DNA of 64,000 nt. It comes from Bacillus taeanensis. GTDB taxonomy: Bacteria; Bacillota; Bacilli; Bacillales; UBA6769. The position numbers and the translations under genes are program-made. The notes beneath the pieces are model-generated. The model did no database searches. It saw nothing but the letters and a program-made list of their open reading frames with translations, and was not told where the DNA came from. The stretch lies in NCBI RefSeq assembly GCF_003318295.1, contig NZ_QOCW01000017.1, positions 34,830 to 98,829 of the forward strand, given 5' to 3'. Positions within the stretch are counted from its first letter, which is position 1, and every line of letters starts with the position of its first letter. Positions 1-8,202 of this stretch are shown one piece after another.

Positions 1-116
1 GTGCCATCACTTACAATCGTTTGGGCAAGCAATCGTGCGCTGTCTTCAATTTCAAATTCCTCTTTTTGAATGTTTTGAAAGGCGCCTAAAAGCTGTGTTG
101 TAAAAATTTTCAACAT
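1..116 (-). CDS. ywjG: DUF2529 family protein (YwjG-like), 5' part only
   Basis: The first 38 codons of a minus-strand gene that runs out of the window at its left edge. It starts with ATG at 114-116, about 10 bases after a GGTGA ribosome binding site. The translated start (MLKIFTTQLLGAF, later EDSARLLAQTIVSDG) resembles the N-terminus of B. subtilis YwjG, a DUF2529 protein of unknown function related to sugar isomerase (SIS) folds, and YwjG also lies divergently beside spo0F in B. subtilis. The assignment rests on this short stretch plus synteny; the 3' end is not visible. Confidence 0.7.
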   Translation of the reverse strand, partial: MLKIFTTQLLGAFQNIQKEEFEIEDSARLLAQTIVSDG

Positions 117-188
117 CTATTTTTCACCATCTTTCATTTTTTCTAGTCAAATTCCGACAATCATTGTATATTAGATTTTAACGAAATG

Positions 189-217
189 GAAGGAAATATA
201 CAATTAATAGAGAACTA
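189..217 (+). promoter_or_regulatory. Candidate sigma-H promoter of spo0F
   Basis: GAAGGAAAT (189-197) fits the sigma-H -35 pattern RnAGGAwWW. After an 11-base spacer, AGAGAACTA (209-217) fits the -10 pattern RnnGAATww with one mismatch. A TATAAT hexamer at 221-226 may be a second, vegetative -10 but lacks a good -35. B. subtilis spo0F is known to have a sigma-H promoter, which supports the reading. Confidence 0.5.
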
Positions 218-262
218 TACTATAATTAAGCAGAGAAAAATGGACCTAGGGAGAGACATAAA

Positions 263-628
263 ATGGATAAAAAAATTCTCATCGTTGATGACCAATATGG
301 AATTCGTATTCTATTAAACGAAATTTTTCAAAAGGTAGGCTATAAAACCTATCAAGCTGCTAATGGGGTACAGGCATTAGCCATTGTGAAAGATGAAGAT
401 CCTGATTTAGTGGTTTTAGATATGAAAATTCCTGGGATGGACGGGTTAGAAATTTTAAAGCATGTGAAAGAAATGGATCCAGATATTAAAGTAATTATTA
501 TGACTGCTTACGGTGAACTGGATATGATTCATGAAGCAATGGATCTTGGCGCGATTACACACTTTGCGAAGCCGTTTGATATTGATGAAATTCGGGAAGC
601 GGTAAAGAAAGAAGTACCGCTTGATTAA
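263..628 (+). CDS. spo0F: Spo0F, sporulation phosphorelay response regulator
   Basis: A single-domain response regulator of 121 residues. It takes phosphate from sporulation histidine kinases and passes it to Spo0B, and thus to Spo0A, in the cytoplasm. The receiver hallmarks are present: acidic pair D9-D10, phospho-acceptor D53 in [12 protein letters not shown]81 and K103 ([10 protein letters not shown]). There is no output domain, as expected. The sequence is close to B. subtilis Spo0F over its whole length. A GGGAGAGA ribosome site precedes the ATG. It stands alone, divergent from the DUF2529 gene, and is followed by a large stem-loop rather than reading directly into fbaA. A possible sigma-H promoter lies upstream. 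Confidence 0.96.
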   Translation: MDKKILIVDDQYGIRILLNEIFQKVGYKTYQAANGVQALAIVKDEDPDLVVLDMKIPGMDGLEILKHVKEMDPDIKVIIMTAYGELDMIHEAMDLGAITHFAKPFDIDEIREAVKKEVPLD

Positions 629-649
629 TACTACAAACTTCGATCATTA

Positions 650-721
650 GGCGAGGCTGCTTTTAACGTTGAGGTGCGAAATGTTCCTTTTCACGAGGAC
701 AGCATTAAAAGCAGGCTCGCC
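650..721. repeat. Large inverted repeat downstream of spo0F
   Basis: Two 17-base arms (650-666 and 705-721) are complementary with one mismatch and enclose 38 bases that can form a weak inner hairpin (GTGCGAAA against TTTTCAC). No T-run follows, so it is not a classic terminator, although it could end spo0F transcripts inefficiently. It belongs to the general class of large palindromes scattered in this window. Confidence 0.6.
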
Positions 722-803
722 CTCTAAACACCTCAAAAAGGAAGCGTTTTCAATAAAAACATTGAAATATTCAGCTTTTTCCCCTCCTAATAACTGTGTG
801 ATA

Positions 804-812
804 TGCTATAAT
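804..812 (+). promoter_or_regulatory. Extended -10 promoter element for fbaA
   Basis: TGCTATAAT is a perfect extended -10 element (TGnTATAAT). No good -35 hexamer lies 17 bases upstream, as is common for extended -10 promoters. It would give an fbaA leader of about 140 bases. The 333-base gap between spo0F and fbaA otherwise holds only the inverted repeat and the leader hairpin. Confidence 0.5.
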
Positions 813-883
813 AAAAGCGACTTCTATTAAGCATAAAAGTTGTGATTTGCGCAAAAGTTAAGAAAGTGTACATAAAAACACGA

Positions 884-915
884 CGTTTGTACCATCTTGA
901 AGATGAAACGTTTTT
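884..915 (+). terminator. Hairpin plus T-run in the fbaA leader (possible attenuator)
   Basis: CGTTT pairs with AAACG and, inside it, CATCTT pairs with AAGATG; TTTTT follows immediately at 911-915. This is the form of an intrinsic terminator, placed between the likely promoter and the fbaA start. It could attenuate fbaA or end a short leader RNA. Confidence 0.45.
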
Positions 916-961
916 CTTGCTGCGCAAGGAATAGCAATTAGGAAAAGGGAGGATTTACATT

Positions 962-1819
962 ATGCCTTTAGTTTCTATGAAGGAAATGCTTGAAAAAGCA
1001 AAAGCAGAAAGTTATGCCGTTGGACAATTTAACTTAAACAACCTTGAGTTCACACAAGCGATTCTACAAGCTGCTCAAGAAGAGAATTCACCAGTAATCT
1101 TAGGTGTTTCTGAAGGCGCTGGCCGCTACATGGGCGGTTTCAAAACAGTAGTAGCAATGGTAAAAGCGTTAATCGAAGAATATAACGTAACTGTACCAGT
1201 TGCAATTCACTTAGACCACGGTTCAAGCTTCGAATCATGTGCGAAAGCAATTCATGCAGGATTTACTTCTGTTATGATTGATGCTTCTCACCACCCATTT
1301 GAAGAGAACATTGCAACAACTGCTCAAGTAGTAGAATTAGCTCACATCCACGGAGTTTCTGTAGAAGCAGAACTTGGTGTTGTAGGTGGACAAGAAGACG
1401 ACGTTGTAGCAGAAGGCGTTATTTACGCTGATCCTGAAGAGTGCCGCGAGCTTGTTAAGCGTACTGGTATTGACTGCTTAGCTCCAGCACTAGGATCTGT
1501 TCACGGTCCTTACAAAGGTGAACCAAACTTAGGTTTCACTGAAATGGAAGAAATCGGCGCAAGCACTGGTGTACCTCTAGTGTTACACGGTGGTACTGGT
1601 ATCCCAACAAAAGATATCCAAAAAGCGATTTCTTACGGTACTGCGAAAATTAACGTAAACACTGAAAACCAAATTGCTTCTGCGAAAGTACTTCGTGAAG
1701 TAGTGGCTGAAAAGCCAAATGAATACGATCCTCGTAAATTCTTAGGTCCTGCTCGTGAAGCGATCAAAGAAACAGTTCAAGGTAAAATGCGCGAGTTCGG
1801 TTCTTCAAATAAAGCATAA
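962..1819 (+). CDS. fbaA: Class II fructose-bisphosphate aldolase
   Basis: A zinc-dependent glycolytic and gluconeogenic aldolase of 285 residues, which interconverts fructose 1,6-bisphosphate with dihydroxyacetone phosphate and glyceraldehyde 3-phosphate. Family motifs are clear: AIHLDHGSS with D85 and zinc ligand H86, H181 in [12 protein letters not shown], and H209 in [10 protein letters not shown]. The length is typical of Bacillus FbaA. Ribosome site GGGAGG lies 9 bases before the ATG. Codon usage is strongly biased, consistent with high expression. A hairpin terminator follows, so tal is probably a separate unit or is expressed by read-through. Confidence 0.97.
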   Translation: MPLVSMKEMLEKAKAESYAVGQFNLNNLEFTQAILQAAQEENSPVILGVSEGAGRYMGGFKTVVAMVKALIEEYNVTVPVAIHLDHGSSFESCAKAIHAGFTSVMIDASHHPFEENIATTAQVVELAHIHGVSVEAELGVVGGQEDDVVAEGVIYADPEECRELVKRTGIDCLAPALGSVHGPYKGEPNLGFTEMEEIGASTGVPLVLHGGTGIPTKDIQKAISYGTAKINVNTENQIASAKVLREVVAEKPNEYDPRKFLGPAREAIKETVQGKMREFGSSNKA

Positions 1820-1842
1820 TTATCATTCGTTTTTATGATTGA

Positions 1843-1872
1843 AAACCGCCTGTAAAAAGGCGGTTTCCTCTT
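1843..1872 (+). terminator. Intrinsic terminator of fbaA
   Basis: AAACCGCC (1843-1850) and GGCGGTTT (1859-1866) form a strong stem followed by a T-rich tail (CCTCTTT). Confidence 0.8.
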
Positions 1873-1998
1873 TACTAATTATAAAACGTTTACATTTTGT
1901 GATTTTGGTTTATCCTTGTTTTGAATGGGAATAAAAACAAACAGCTTTCTAATTAGAATTGTTTTTTTCTGTTAGAAAATCAAAAGGGGTGGCGAAAC

Positions 1999-2652
1999 AT
2001 GAAATTTTTTATTGATACTGCTAATTTAGAAGAAATTCGTGAGGCAAATGCACTAGGTATTCTTGCAGGGGTTACAACAAATCCTTCACTTGTTGCAAAA
2101 GAAGAAGGCGTAGATTTTCATGACCGTCTTCGTGAAATTTGTGAAGAAGTAAAAGGCTCTGTCAGTGGTGAAGTTATTGCGACAACTGCTGAGGAAATGA
2201 TTGAAGAAGGAAAAGAATTAGCCGCTATTGCACCGAACATTACAGTGAAAATTCCAATGACAAAAGACGGCTTAAAAGCTGTAAAAGCATTAACAGACTT
2301 AAAAATTAAAACAAATGTTACATTAATTTTTAATGCTAATCAAGCACTGCTTGCAGCTCGTGCTGGTGCTACATATGTATCGCCATTTTTAGGCCGACTT
2401 GATGACATAGGGCAAGATGGGTTATTATTAATTTCACAAATAGCTGAAATTTTTGATCGTCATCAAATTAACACTGAAATTATCGCAGCATCGATTCGCC
2501 ATGCCATTCATGTTACAGAAGCAGCCCGCCTTGGTGCACATATTGCAACCATTCCACCAAATGTCATCGGACAACTTATTCACCATCCATTAACAGATAA
2601 AGGACTTGAAAAGTTTTTAGAAGATTGGAAAAAAGTGCAGGTAAATAGCTAA
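1999..2652 (+). CDS. tal: Transaldolase / fructose-6-phosphate aldolase-like protein (MipB/TalC type)
   Basis: A small class I aldolase of 217 residues in the TalC/MipB group, which in Bacillus serves as the transaldolase of the pentose phosphate pathway. The start [13 protein letters not shown], the GVTTNPSL motif near residue 24 and the Schiff-base lysine K84 in [15 protein letters not shown] are diagnostic. The length matches the family (about 212-220 residues). AAGGGGTGG precedes the ATG. It lies between fbaA and murAB as in B. subtilis. Sequence alone does not separate transaldolase from fructose-6-phosphate aldolase activity. Confidence 0.92.
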   Translation: MKFFIDTANLEEIREANALGILAGVTTNPSLVAKEEGVDFHDRLREICEEVKGSVSGEVIATTAEEMIEEGKELAAIAPNITVKIPMTKDGLKAVKALTDLKIKTNVTLIFNANQALLAARAGATYVSPFLGRLDDIGQDGLLLISQIAEIFDRHQINTEIIAASIRHAIHVTEAARLGAHIATIPPNVIGQLIHHPLTDKGLEKFLEDWKKVQVNS

Positions 2653-2669
2653 ACATCCTGAAAATAATA

Positions 2670-2738
2670 GAGAGAGGCTGACTTAAACGTGTAGGATCAG
2701 CCCCTCCTCATCTGAGGGGAATAGACCCTATTTAGTCA
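2670..2738. repeat. Degenerate palindromic repeat, family B (copy 1)
   Basis: A hairpin around GGATCAGCCCCTC and GAGGGG, ending CCCTATTTAGTC. Its layout parallels the element after spoIID at 58031-58125, which shares an outer GGTTGTCTCA-like arm and an inner TCTGCCCCCTC stem. It lacks a clear T-run and may be a worn terminator-like repeat. Confidence 0.4.
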
Positions 2739-2874
2739 TCCTCATTGCCCACTCACTGTACAATAAAACCCATTCTTTATCGAATAATCTTCATAGAACG
2801 ATAAGTCCAAGCGAATGATCATGAACTTCCTTTTTTACAGACGATAAGGAAGTGTAAGCTTTTGTACGTCAGTG

Positions 2875-2925
2875 GTTGTCTAGTTCCAGACGCCGATAAA
2901 CGGGCGCTTTGCACTTTTCTTATAA
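2875..2925. repeat. Short copy of palindromic repeat family A
   Basis: TTGTCTAGTTCCAGACGCC ... GGGCGCTTTGCACTTTTCTTAT matches the ends of the family A repeat seen best at 56659-56785 (GTCCAGCTTCAGCGCC ... GGGCGCTTCCGCTTTTCTTAT), with the centre missing. The 365-base gap between tal and murAB holds this and the family B element; nothing else is recognisable. Confidence 0.55.
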
Positions 2926-3017
2926 CAACATTCACAACTTTTGATATTAAGCCTTTTATAGTTAAGGTTCCCTCTAAGACGGGTTTCTTAATTAAGGGCT
3001 GAAGAAGGGAGACTATT

Positions 3018-4310
3018 ATGGAAAAGTTAATGATCGAGGGAGGTTATCCTCTCGAAGGAACAGTCCATATTAGCGGCGCTAAAAATAGTGCGGTTGCTTT
3101 AATTCCAGCAGCCATTTTAGCTGAATCAAAAGTAACCATTGATGGACTGCCAAACATTTCAGATGTTCATCTGCTTCGGGAGCTTCTTGAAGAGATTGGC
3201 GGCGCGGCCTCATTGGAAGAGAAAACGTTAACCGTCCATCCAGAGAAAATGATTCCTATGCCGCTGCCAAATGGAAAAGTAAAAAAGCTTAGAGCGTCTT
3301 ATTATTTAATGGGCGCAATGCTTGGACGCTTTAAAAAAGCAGTGATCGGACTTCCTGGTGGATGTAACTTAGGCCCAAGACCAATTGATCAGCATATTAA
3401 AGGGTTTGAAGCGCTTGGTGCTAAAGTTACCAATGAACAAGGTGCGATTTACCTTCGTGCTGATGAGTTAAAAGGAGCGCGTATTTATTTAGATGTTGTC
3501 AGTGTTGGGGCAACGATTAATATTATGCTTGCTGCCGTACGTGCTAAAGGTCGCACGATTATCGAAAATGCGGCGAAAGAACCTGAAATTATTGATGTTG
3601 CCACCCTTTTAAGCAGCATGGGCGCAAAAATTAAAGGCGCTGGAACTGATGTGATTCGCATTGATGGTGTGGATACATTAAACGGCTGCAGCCACTCTAT
3701 TATCCCAGATCGTATTGAAGCAGGTACGTATATGATTTTAGGTGCTGCGATGGGCAAAGAAGTCGTGGTGGATAATGTGATTCCACAGCATGTTGAGTCA
3801 CTCATTGCAAAGCTTCGTGAAATGGGTATATCCATTGAAGCAAACGAAGACCAAGTCGTCATTCGCGGTAACGAAGAGCGAAAACTAAAAAGCGTTGATG
3901 TCAAAACACTCGTTTATCCTGGTTTTCCAACGGATTTACAGCAGCCATTTACATCATTGTTAACAAATGCAGAAGGAACAAGTATTGTAACAGATACGAT
4001 TTACAGTGCGCGCTTTAAACATATTGATGAACTGCGCCGTATGGGAGCAAATGTGAAAGTTGAAGGTCGCTCAGCCATTATTAATGGACCAGCTCAATTA
4101 GAAGGGGCAAAGGTAAAAGCAAGTGATTTACGTGCAGGTGCTTCATTAGTTGTAGCAGGTTTAATGGCAAAAGGAGTGACTGAAATTTCAGGTCTTGAAC
4201 ACATTGACCGCGGTTATGAAGAATTAGTTGAAAAGCTGTCCACACTTGGTGCTAAAATTTGGCGAGAAGGTCTCGATCAAGAGGAAATAAAAGAGTTAAA
4301 AAGCTCCTAA
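3018..4310 (+). CDS. murAB: UDP-N-acetylglucosamine 1-carboxyvinyltransferase (second MurA)
   Basis: Catalyses the first committed step of peptidoglycan synthesis: enolpyruvyl transfer from PEP to UDP-GlcNAc, the fosfomycin-target reaction. K22-N23 in [13 protein letters not shown] and the PEP-binding loop [15 protein letters not shown] with C116 are both present. At 430 residues it is full length for an EPSP-synthase-like transferase. Position between tal and rho identifies it as the MurAB (MurZ) paralogue; the other paralogue, MurAA, is at 55298-56626. GAAGGGAGA precedes the ATG. B. subtilis has glpX directly downstream; here it is absent. Confidence 0.95.
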   Translation: MEKLMIEGGYPLEGTVHISGAKNSAVALIPAAILAESKVTIDGLPNISDVHLLRELLEEIGGAASLEEKTLTVHPEKMIPMPLPNGKVKKLRASYYLMGAMLGRFKKAVIGLPGGCNLGPRPIDQHIKGFEALGAKVTNEQGAIYLRADELKGARIYLDVVSVGATINIMLAAVRAKGRTIIENAAKEPEIIDVATLLSSMGAKIKGAGTDVIRIDGVDTLNGCSHSIIPDRIEAGTYMILGAAMGKEVVVDNVIPQHVESLIAKLREMGISIEANEDQVVIRGNEERKLKSVDVKTLVYPGFPTDLQQPFTSLLTNAEGTSIVTDTIYSARFKHIDELRRMGANVKVEGRSAIINGPAQLEGAKVKASDLRAGASLVVAGLMAKGVTEISGLEHIDRGYEELVEKLSTLGAKIWREGLDQEEIKELKSS

Positions 4311-4359
4311 GTCATGAACAGGTGATTGAGAGAGAACGCTCTTATAACAAATTGAAAAT

Positions 4360-4403
4360 AAAAGCATGTTTTCGAAAACGAAAGGAAATAAAATGCTTTT
4401 TAT
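4360..4403 (+). terminator. Probable terminator of murAB
   Basis: AAAAGCAT (4360-4367) pairs with ATGCTTTT (4393-4400) and encloses the perfect palindrome GTTTTCGAAAAC (4368-4379). The tail is T-rich but short. Confidence 0.5.
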
Positions 4404-4430
4404 ATAAAGTGTGAATAGTTTTAGTTTTTA

Positions 4431-4605
4431 CTAGAACAACCTGCAGTATTTGCATGGTGCGCGATCATTAAGAAATTTGAAGATTTCATCTGTACCGGGG
4501 ATGATTAAATTGGTAATAACAAAGGCAGTACATGTACCTTTCCATATTATCCCCGTTATCTTCTGATTCCTGCTTTTCATACAGATAAGTTGTATGGTCA
4601 GTCAG
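4431..4605 (-). pseudogene. Possible broken small zinc-ribbon ORF in the murAB-rho gap
   Basis: On the minus strand an AGGAGG-like site (4612-4617) precedes a CTG-started frame (4605 down to 4486) encoding a piece with YMYCLCYYQF. A second frame, shifted by one base, continues to a stop at 4431 and ends with APCKYCRLF. Joined, the two would give a roughly 58-residue protein with two cysteine pairs. Neither half is a recognised family and the start codon is weak, so this is a tentative call. The rest of the 556-base gap shows only the murAB terminator and a possible rho promoter; no glpX remnant was recognised. Confidence 0.22.
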
Positions 4606-4687
4606 AAAAATTCCTCCATTTATTATGCAATTTTTTTCAAAATAAACAAAGTAACCTTGTCAAAATGAAACAAAAATAATTTAAAGA

Positions 4688-4717
4688 TTGAATAGTTATA
4701 GGAAATGTGGTTAAAAT
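4688..4717 (+). promoter_or_regulatory. Possible sigma-A promoter upstream of rho
   Basis: TTGAAT (4688-4693), an 18-base spacer, then TAAAAT (4712-4717). It would give an approximately 140-base leader before rho. The match is moderate. Confidence 0.35.
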
Positions 4718-4866
4718 ATGAATTATGGTTCTTGTTTGCCATCTTACGTATGTACTTCATTTTTGCTTCTCTATTCTTACTTCGCGATTTAAATGTCCTT
4801 CATCTTAAGACGTTTATCATGATCAATAAAAAATAAGATCTTATACAATTAAAGTGTGGTGTCATA

Positions 4867-6132
4867 ATGGGAGTTAACCTATCAGAATTAGAAAATATGA
4901 AACTGAAGGAACTTTATGAGCAGGCGCGTAAATATAAAGTTTCTTACTACAGCAAACTGAATAAAAAAGAACTAATTTTTTCAATTTTAAAAGCGCAGGC
5001 CGAACAAGATGGTTTATTGTTTATGGAAGGAATTTTAGAAATTATTCCTTCAGAAGGATTTGGTTTTTTACGTCCAATTAATTATTCACCAAGTTCAGAG
5101 GATATTTACATTTCAGCGTCACAAATTCGCCGTTTTGATTTAAGAAATGGGGATCGTGTTTCTGGAAAAGTACGTCCTCCGAAAGAAAATGAGCGCTACT
5201 ACGGTCTTCTTCATGTTGAAGCTGTTAATGGAGAAGATCCAGATTCAGCAAAAGAACGCGTTCATTTCCCGGCGCTTACACCGTTATATCCAGAAGTGAA
5301 AATGACGCTTGAAACAGAAGCAAAAAGCATTTCTTCACGAATTATCGATATGATTGCTCCAGTTGGATTTGGTCAGCGTGGTTTAATTGTTGCCCCTCCA
5401 AAAGCAGGTAAAACAATGCTTTTAAAACAAATTGCTAACAGCATTACGACAAATCATCCCGAAACAGAACTGATTGTGCTTTTAATTGACGAGCGTCCTG
5501 AGGAAGTAACAGACATTGAACGCTCTGTAAAAGGAGAAGTTGTTCATTCAACATTTGATGAAGTGCCGGAAAATCATATTAAAGTGGCTGAACTTGTATT
5601 AGAGCGTGCCATGCGTCTTGTCGAGCATAAAAAAGATGTAGTCATTCTATTAGATAGCATTACGCGCTTAGCACGTGCCTATAACTTAGTGATTCCGCCA
5701 AGCGGCCGTACGCTTTCAGGTGGTATTGATCCAGCAGCATTCCACCGTCCAAAGCGTTTCTTCGGGGCAGCGCGTAACATTGAAGAAGGCGGAAGCTTAA
5801 CGATTCTAGCAACAGCGCTTGTTGAAACAGGTTCTCGTATGGATGATGTTATTTATGAGGAATTTAAAGGAACAGGTAATATGGAGCTTCACTTAGATCG
5901 CCGTCTCGCTGAACGCCGTATTTTCCCTGCGATTGATATTCGTCGTTCTGGTACGAGAAAAGAAGAGCTATTAATGCCAAAACCTGAGCTTGATACATTA
6001 TGGGCGATTCGAAAAACAATGGATGATTCAGCGGAATTTGTGGAACATTTCTTAAAACGTTTAAAACAAACAGAATCCAATCAAGAGTTCTTTGAACGCT
6101 TTCAAAAAGATAAAGCAGGAGCAAAGCGCTAA
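4867..6132 (+). CDS. rho: Transcription termination factor Rho
   Basis: Hexameric RNA-dependent ATPase that terminates transcription at Rho-dependent sites; 421 residues. The N-terminal Rho domain is at about 5-45, the cold-shock-like RNA-binding domain at about 50-120 ([25 protein letters not shown]), and the RecA-type ATPase follows with Walker A APPKAGKT (176-183) and Walker [17 protein letters not shown]. It is nearly collinear with B. subtilis Rho. The ATG is chosen because the next residues ([16 protein letters not shown]) align with the family start. The ribosome site GTGGTGT is weak. It is followed by rpmE, as in other bacilli. Confidence 0.97.
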   Translation: MGVNLSELENMKLKELYEQARKYKVSYYSKLNKKELIFSILKAQAEQDGLLFMEGILEIIPSEGFGFLRPINYSPSSEDIYISASQIRRFDLRNGDRVSGKVRPPKENERYYGLLHVEAVNGEDPDSAKERVHFPALTPLYPEVKMTLETEAKSISSRIIDMIAPVGFGQRGLIVAPPKAGKTMLLKQIANSITTNHPETELIVLLIDERPEEVTDIERSVKGEVVHSTFDEVPENHIKVAELVLERAMRLVEHKKDVVILLDSITRLARAYNLVIPPSGRTLSGGIDPAAFHRPKRFFGAARNIEEGGSLTILATALVETGSRMDDVIYEEFKGTGNMELHLDRRLAERRIFPAIDIRRSGTRKEELLMPKPELDTLWAIRKTMDDSAEFVEHFLKRLKQTESNQEFFERFQKDKAGAKR

Positions 6133-6176
6133 GAAATCATTGAAAAGATGGATGGATTAAATTCTTATGTAGAACG

Positions 6177-6205
6177 TTGCAAATTTAAAATGACCCTGTT
6201 ATAAT
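6177..6205 (+). promoter_or_regulatory. Sigma-A promoter of rpmE
   Basis: TTGCAA (6177-6182), a 17-base spacer, then a perfect TATAAT (6200-6205), lying 63 bases before the rpmE start. Confidence 0.65.
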
Positions 6206-6267
6206 ACTTCTATGTGCTTAAGATAACTCTGTTTCCAAAGGATTCAGGGCGGAAGGAGATGAAAAGA

Positions 6268-6471
6268 ATGAAACAAGCTATTCATCCGGAATATAAAAAG
6301 GTTGCTGTAACATGTACATCTTGCGGTAACACATTTGAAACCGGTTCTGTTAAAGAAGAACTTCGCGTAGATATTTGTTCTGAATGTCATCCATTCTACA
6401 CAGGACGTCAGCGCTTTGCGGACGCAGGTGGACGCGTTGATCGCTTCAAGAAGAAATATAACCTTAAATAA
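6268..6471 (+). CDS. rpmE: 50S ribosomal protein L31, zinc-binding type
   Basis: Ribosomal protein L31 of 67 residues. Cysteines C16 and C19 (TCTSCGN) and the CSECH motif around residues 37-40 mark the zinc-binding (C+) form, and [24 protein letters not shown] is typical. The second of two nearby ATGs is chosen: AAGGAG lies 10 bases before it but abuts the first (6259), and the resulting N-terminus [12 protein letters not shown] matches the family. It has its own promoter and terminator. Confidence 0.96.
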   Translation: MKQAIHPEYKKVAVTCTSCGNTFETGSVKEELRVDICSECHPFYTGRQRFADAGGRVDRFKKKYNLK

Positions 6472-6502
6472 GCTAGATTTCTATTTGGTAAATAACCAAA
6501 CC

Positions 6503-6534
6503 ACAGGCAAGAATCGCTCTTGCCTGTTTTTTTA
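6503..6534 (+). terminator. Intrinsic terminator of rpmE
   Basis: ACAGGCAAG pairs with CTTGCCTGT, followed by a run of seven T. Confidence 0.85.
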
Positions 6535-6540
6535 CGTCAT

Positions 6541-6662
6541 GAGAAAAGCGGAAGGCGCCTGTTTATCGGCGACAAGCATAAAGCAAAACGGCTGGAAGGT
6601 CGGTTTTTACCTTCTGGACGTATTGACTTATGACCTCAAGCCGATGGCGCCTGCAGCTGGAC
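6541..6662. repeat. Palindromic repeat family A (long copy, reversed)
   Basis: Begins GAGAAAAGCGGAAGGCGCC and ends GGCGCCTGCAGCTGGAC, the reverse complement of the family A ends. Inner stems include TTTATCGGC with GCCGAT and GGAAGGT with ACCTTCTGG. It fills the rpmE-tdk gap and puts spurious open frames upstream of tdk. Confidence 0.65.
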
Positions 6663-6700
6663 ATGTTAAAAAAGGAACATCGAGAAAGGGGCAACCATTT

Positions 6701-7318
6701 ATGTATCGGGTCGAAAAAGGCGGCTGGCTTGAAGTTATTTGCGGCAGTATGTTTTCCGGGAAATCAGAAGAACTCATCCGCCGTGTGCGTCGAGCAAGCT
6801 TTGGAAAGTTAAAAGTACAAGTATTTAAACCAGCAATCGATGATCGGTATAGTGAAGAATCAGTTGTTTCTCACAATGGAAACTCAGTTGTAGCGCTGCC
6901 TGTTCAAACTTCCTATGAAATTGCTGAAAGAATTGAAGAAGATACAGATGTGGTCGCAATTGATGAAGTGCAGTTTTTTGATTACAATGTTGTCAATGTT
7001 GCCGAAGAGCTTGCAAATAGCGGCAAACGCGTCATTGCAGCTGGACTTGATCAAGATTTTCGCGGTGAACCTTTTTCGCATATGCCGATATTAATGGCAC
7101 TGGCGGAATCTGTGACAAAGCTGCAGGCAATTTGTTTGCAGTGCGGCGCACCGGCAAGCCGTACACAGCGCCTTATTAATAAAGAACCGGCACATTATGA
7201 AGATCCAATTATTTTAGTGGGTGCCGCTGAATCATATGAACCGCGGTGCCGTCACTGTCATGAAGTGCCCGGAAAGCCAGACAAAGCAAAGAAAAGTGAA
7301 ATCATCACGGAAGTATAG
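6701..7318 (+). CDS. tdk: Thymidine kinase
   Basis: Salvage enzyme phosphorylating thymidine to dTMP with ATP; 205 residues, type II (TK1-like). The P-loop GSMFSGKS is at 15-22, the Walker B / catalytic region is AIDEVQFFD, the lasso-type segment is ESVTKLQAI, and the zinc site is CLQCG with CRHCH near the C-terminus. The ATG after GAAAGGGG is chosen because the upstream in-frame codons lie in a repeat. The last 41 codons (7196-7318) plus the terminator recur at 15157-15310. The tail [11 protein letters not shown] extends a few residues beyond the B. subtilis protein, and both copies share it. Confidence 0.95.
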   Translation: MYRVEKGGWLEVICGSMFSGKSEELIRRVRRASFGKLKVQVFKPAIDDRYSEESVVSHNGNSVVALPVQTSYEIAERIEEDTDVVAIDEVQFFDYNVVNVAEELANSGKRVIAAGLDQDFRGEPFSHMPILMALAESVTKLQAICLQCGAPASRTQRLINKEPAHYEDPIILVGAAESYEPRCRHCHEVPGKPDKAKKSEIITEV

Positions 7319-7319
7319 A

Positions 7320-7350
7320 AGAAGCTGCCGATTGGCAGCTTCTTTTTTGT
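7320..7350 (+). terminator. Intrinsic terminator of tdk
   Basis: GAAGCTGCC (7321-7329) pairs with GGCAGCTTC (7334-7342), followed by a T-run. A close copy lies at 15285-15310. Confidence 0.85.
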
Positions 7351-7361
7351 TATCATGGTGA

Positions 7362-7661
7362 TTAAATAATTTCTACATTAATTCCATATTCTTTAAAAGC
7401 ATTTGTCATTTCATTTTTTGCTTCTTCTTCGTCATCACCATGAATTTCTAATTTATATTGAGTGGAATTAGACAATAAGGATACACTTAGTCCAAGAAAG
7501 CTCTTTACATCAACTATTTTGTTTTCAATATGTAAAACAATACTTGATTTAAAGTTGTTTGCAGTGTTTACAATAGAAGCCATATCTTTTACATTAATTG
7601 AACCTGACTGTATCGCTCGACCTAACTTTGTTGCATCAGATGCTCTTTTATTAAAATCCAT
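7362..7661 (-). CDS. HPr/Crh-like protein without the phospho-histidine
   Basis: A 99-residue protein. From about residue 20 it fits the HPr fold of the PTS phosphocarrier: the DMASIVNTANNF helix, then IENKIVDVKSFLGLSVSLL, which matches the segment around Ser46 of HPr. Aligned on S54 (= Ser46), the position of catalytic His15 is N23, Arg17 is K25 and Pro18 is D26. It therefore cannot carry PTS phosphate at the usual site but could be phosphorylated on S54 by HPr kinase, like Crh. About 20 extra residues precede the domain. ATG at 7661 follows AGGGGG. It lies near a LacI gene in the accessory block, suggesting a role in local carbon control, which is an inference. Confidence 0.65.
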   Translation of the reverse strand: MDFNKRASDATKLGRAIQSGSINVKDMASIVNTANNFKSSIVLHIENKIVDVKSFLGLSVSLLSNSTQYKLEIHGDDEEEAKNEMTNAFKEYGINVEII

Positions 7662-7817
7662 TTTTATATTCCCCCTGTAAAAGGTTCATTATTAGTAATC
7701 TTAGTGAATTATACCATTTTCTATATGTACTGTAAAAAATACAATGTCAAGAGCAATGCTTTTTAATAAAAAGGGAGAAATTGTTCATTAATTTACCATA
7801 CAAAAAAAGAAAGATAT

Positions 7818-7921
7818 TTGTTACACTATAGATAAGTTAATATTTTCGGTATGAGAAGCGGAGAGACCACAACACATTATCTTTTTAATTTAAGGTAATG
7901 CTGTTTGTGGTCTCTTTTTTT
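7818..7921 (+). ncRNA. Candidate small RNA unit: promoter directly followed by a strong terminator
   Basis: TTGTTA (7818-7823), a 17-base spacer and TATTTT (7841-7846) form a plausible promoter. About 10 bases after the predicted start begins a stem with perfect arms AGAGACCACAA (7862-7872) and TTGTGGTCTCT (7905-7915), extended by CATTATC/GGTAATG, and then eight T. No gene on this strand lies just upstream that would need this terminator. The product would be about 65 bases. The rest of the 541-base gap (7662-8202) shows only another hairpin at 8055-8089. Confidence 0.35.
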
Positions 7922-8054
7922 GCTGCTGGATTGGATTCATAGTATCACTCCTATCTCAATTTATTCATCGGTTTGATTGAGAGAAGACGATTAAGTCACC
8001 AGAGTATAAAGTCTCTGCATGAAAGTTTCTAAACAAAAAATTGTATCACAATGG

Positions 8055-8089
8055 AGAAGATGCCCCCTCTATTATAGGGATCATCTTCT
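8055..8089 (-). terminator. Hairpin downstream of the lacI-type gene
   Basis: AGAAGATG (8055-8062) pairs with CATCTTCT (8082-8089), with further C/G pairing inside. On the minus strand a T-run follows only after about a dozen bases, so termination is likely but not certain. Confidence 0.35.
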
Positions 8090-8202
8090 CGAGTCAAGGT
8101 CTGCTTTTTTCCATATTTTTTTAATTTTCATGTTTATAATTAACAAATTAGAAAAGAATATAAAAATCAAGTTGAAACAACAACGGGTGTTATAAATAAT
8201 AC

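Noticed and set aside
3485..3904. 139-codon minus-strand open frame opposite murAB
   Set aside because: No ribosome site and Ser/Ile-rich shadow composition; murAB is the real gene.
6416..6700. In-frame N-terminal extension of thymidine kinase
   Set aside because: The extension reads through the rpmE end, its terminator and a family A repeat; the ATG at 6701 gives the family-typical N-terminus.
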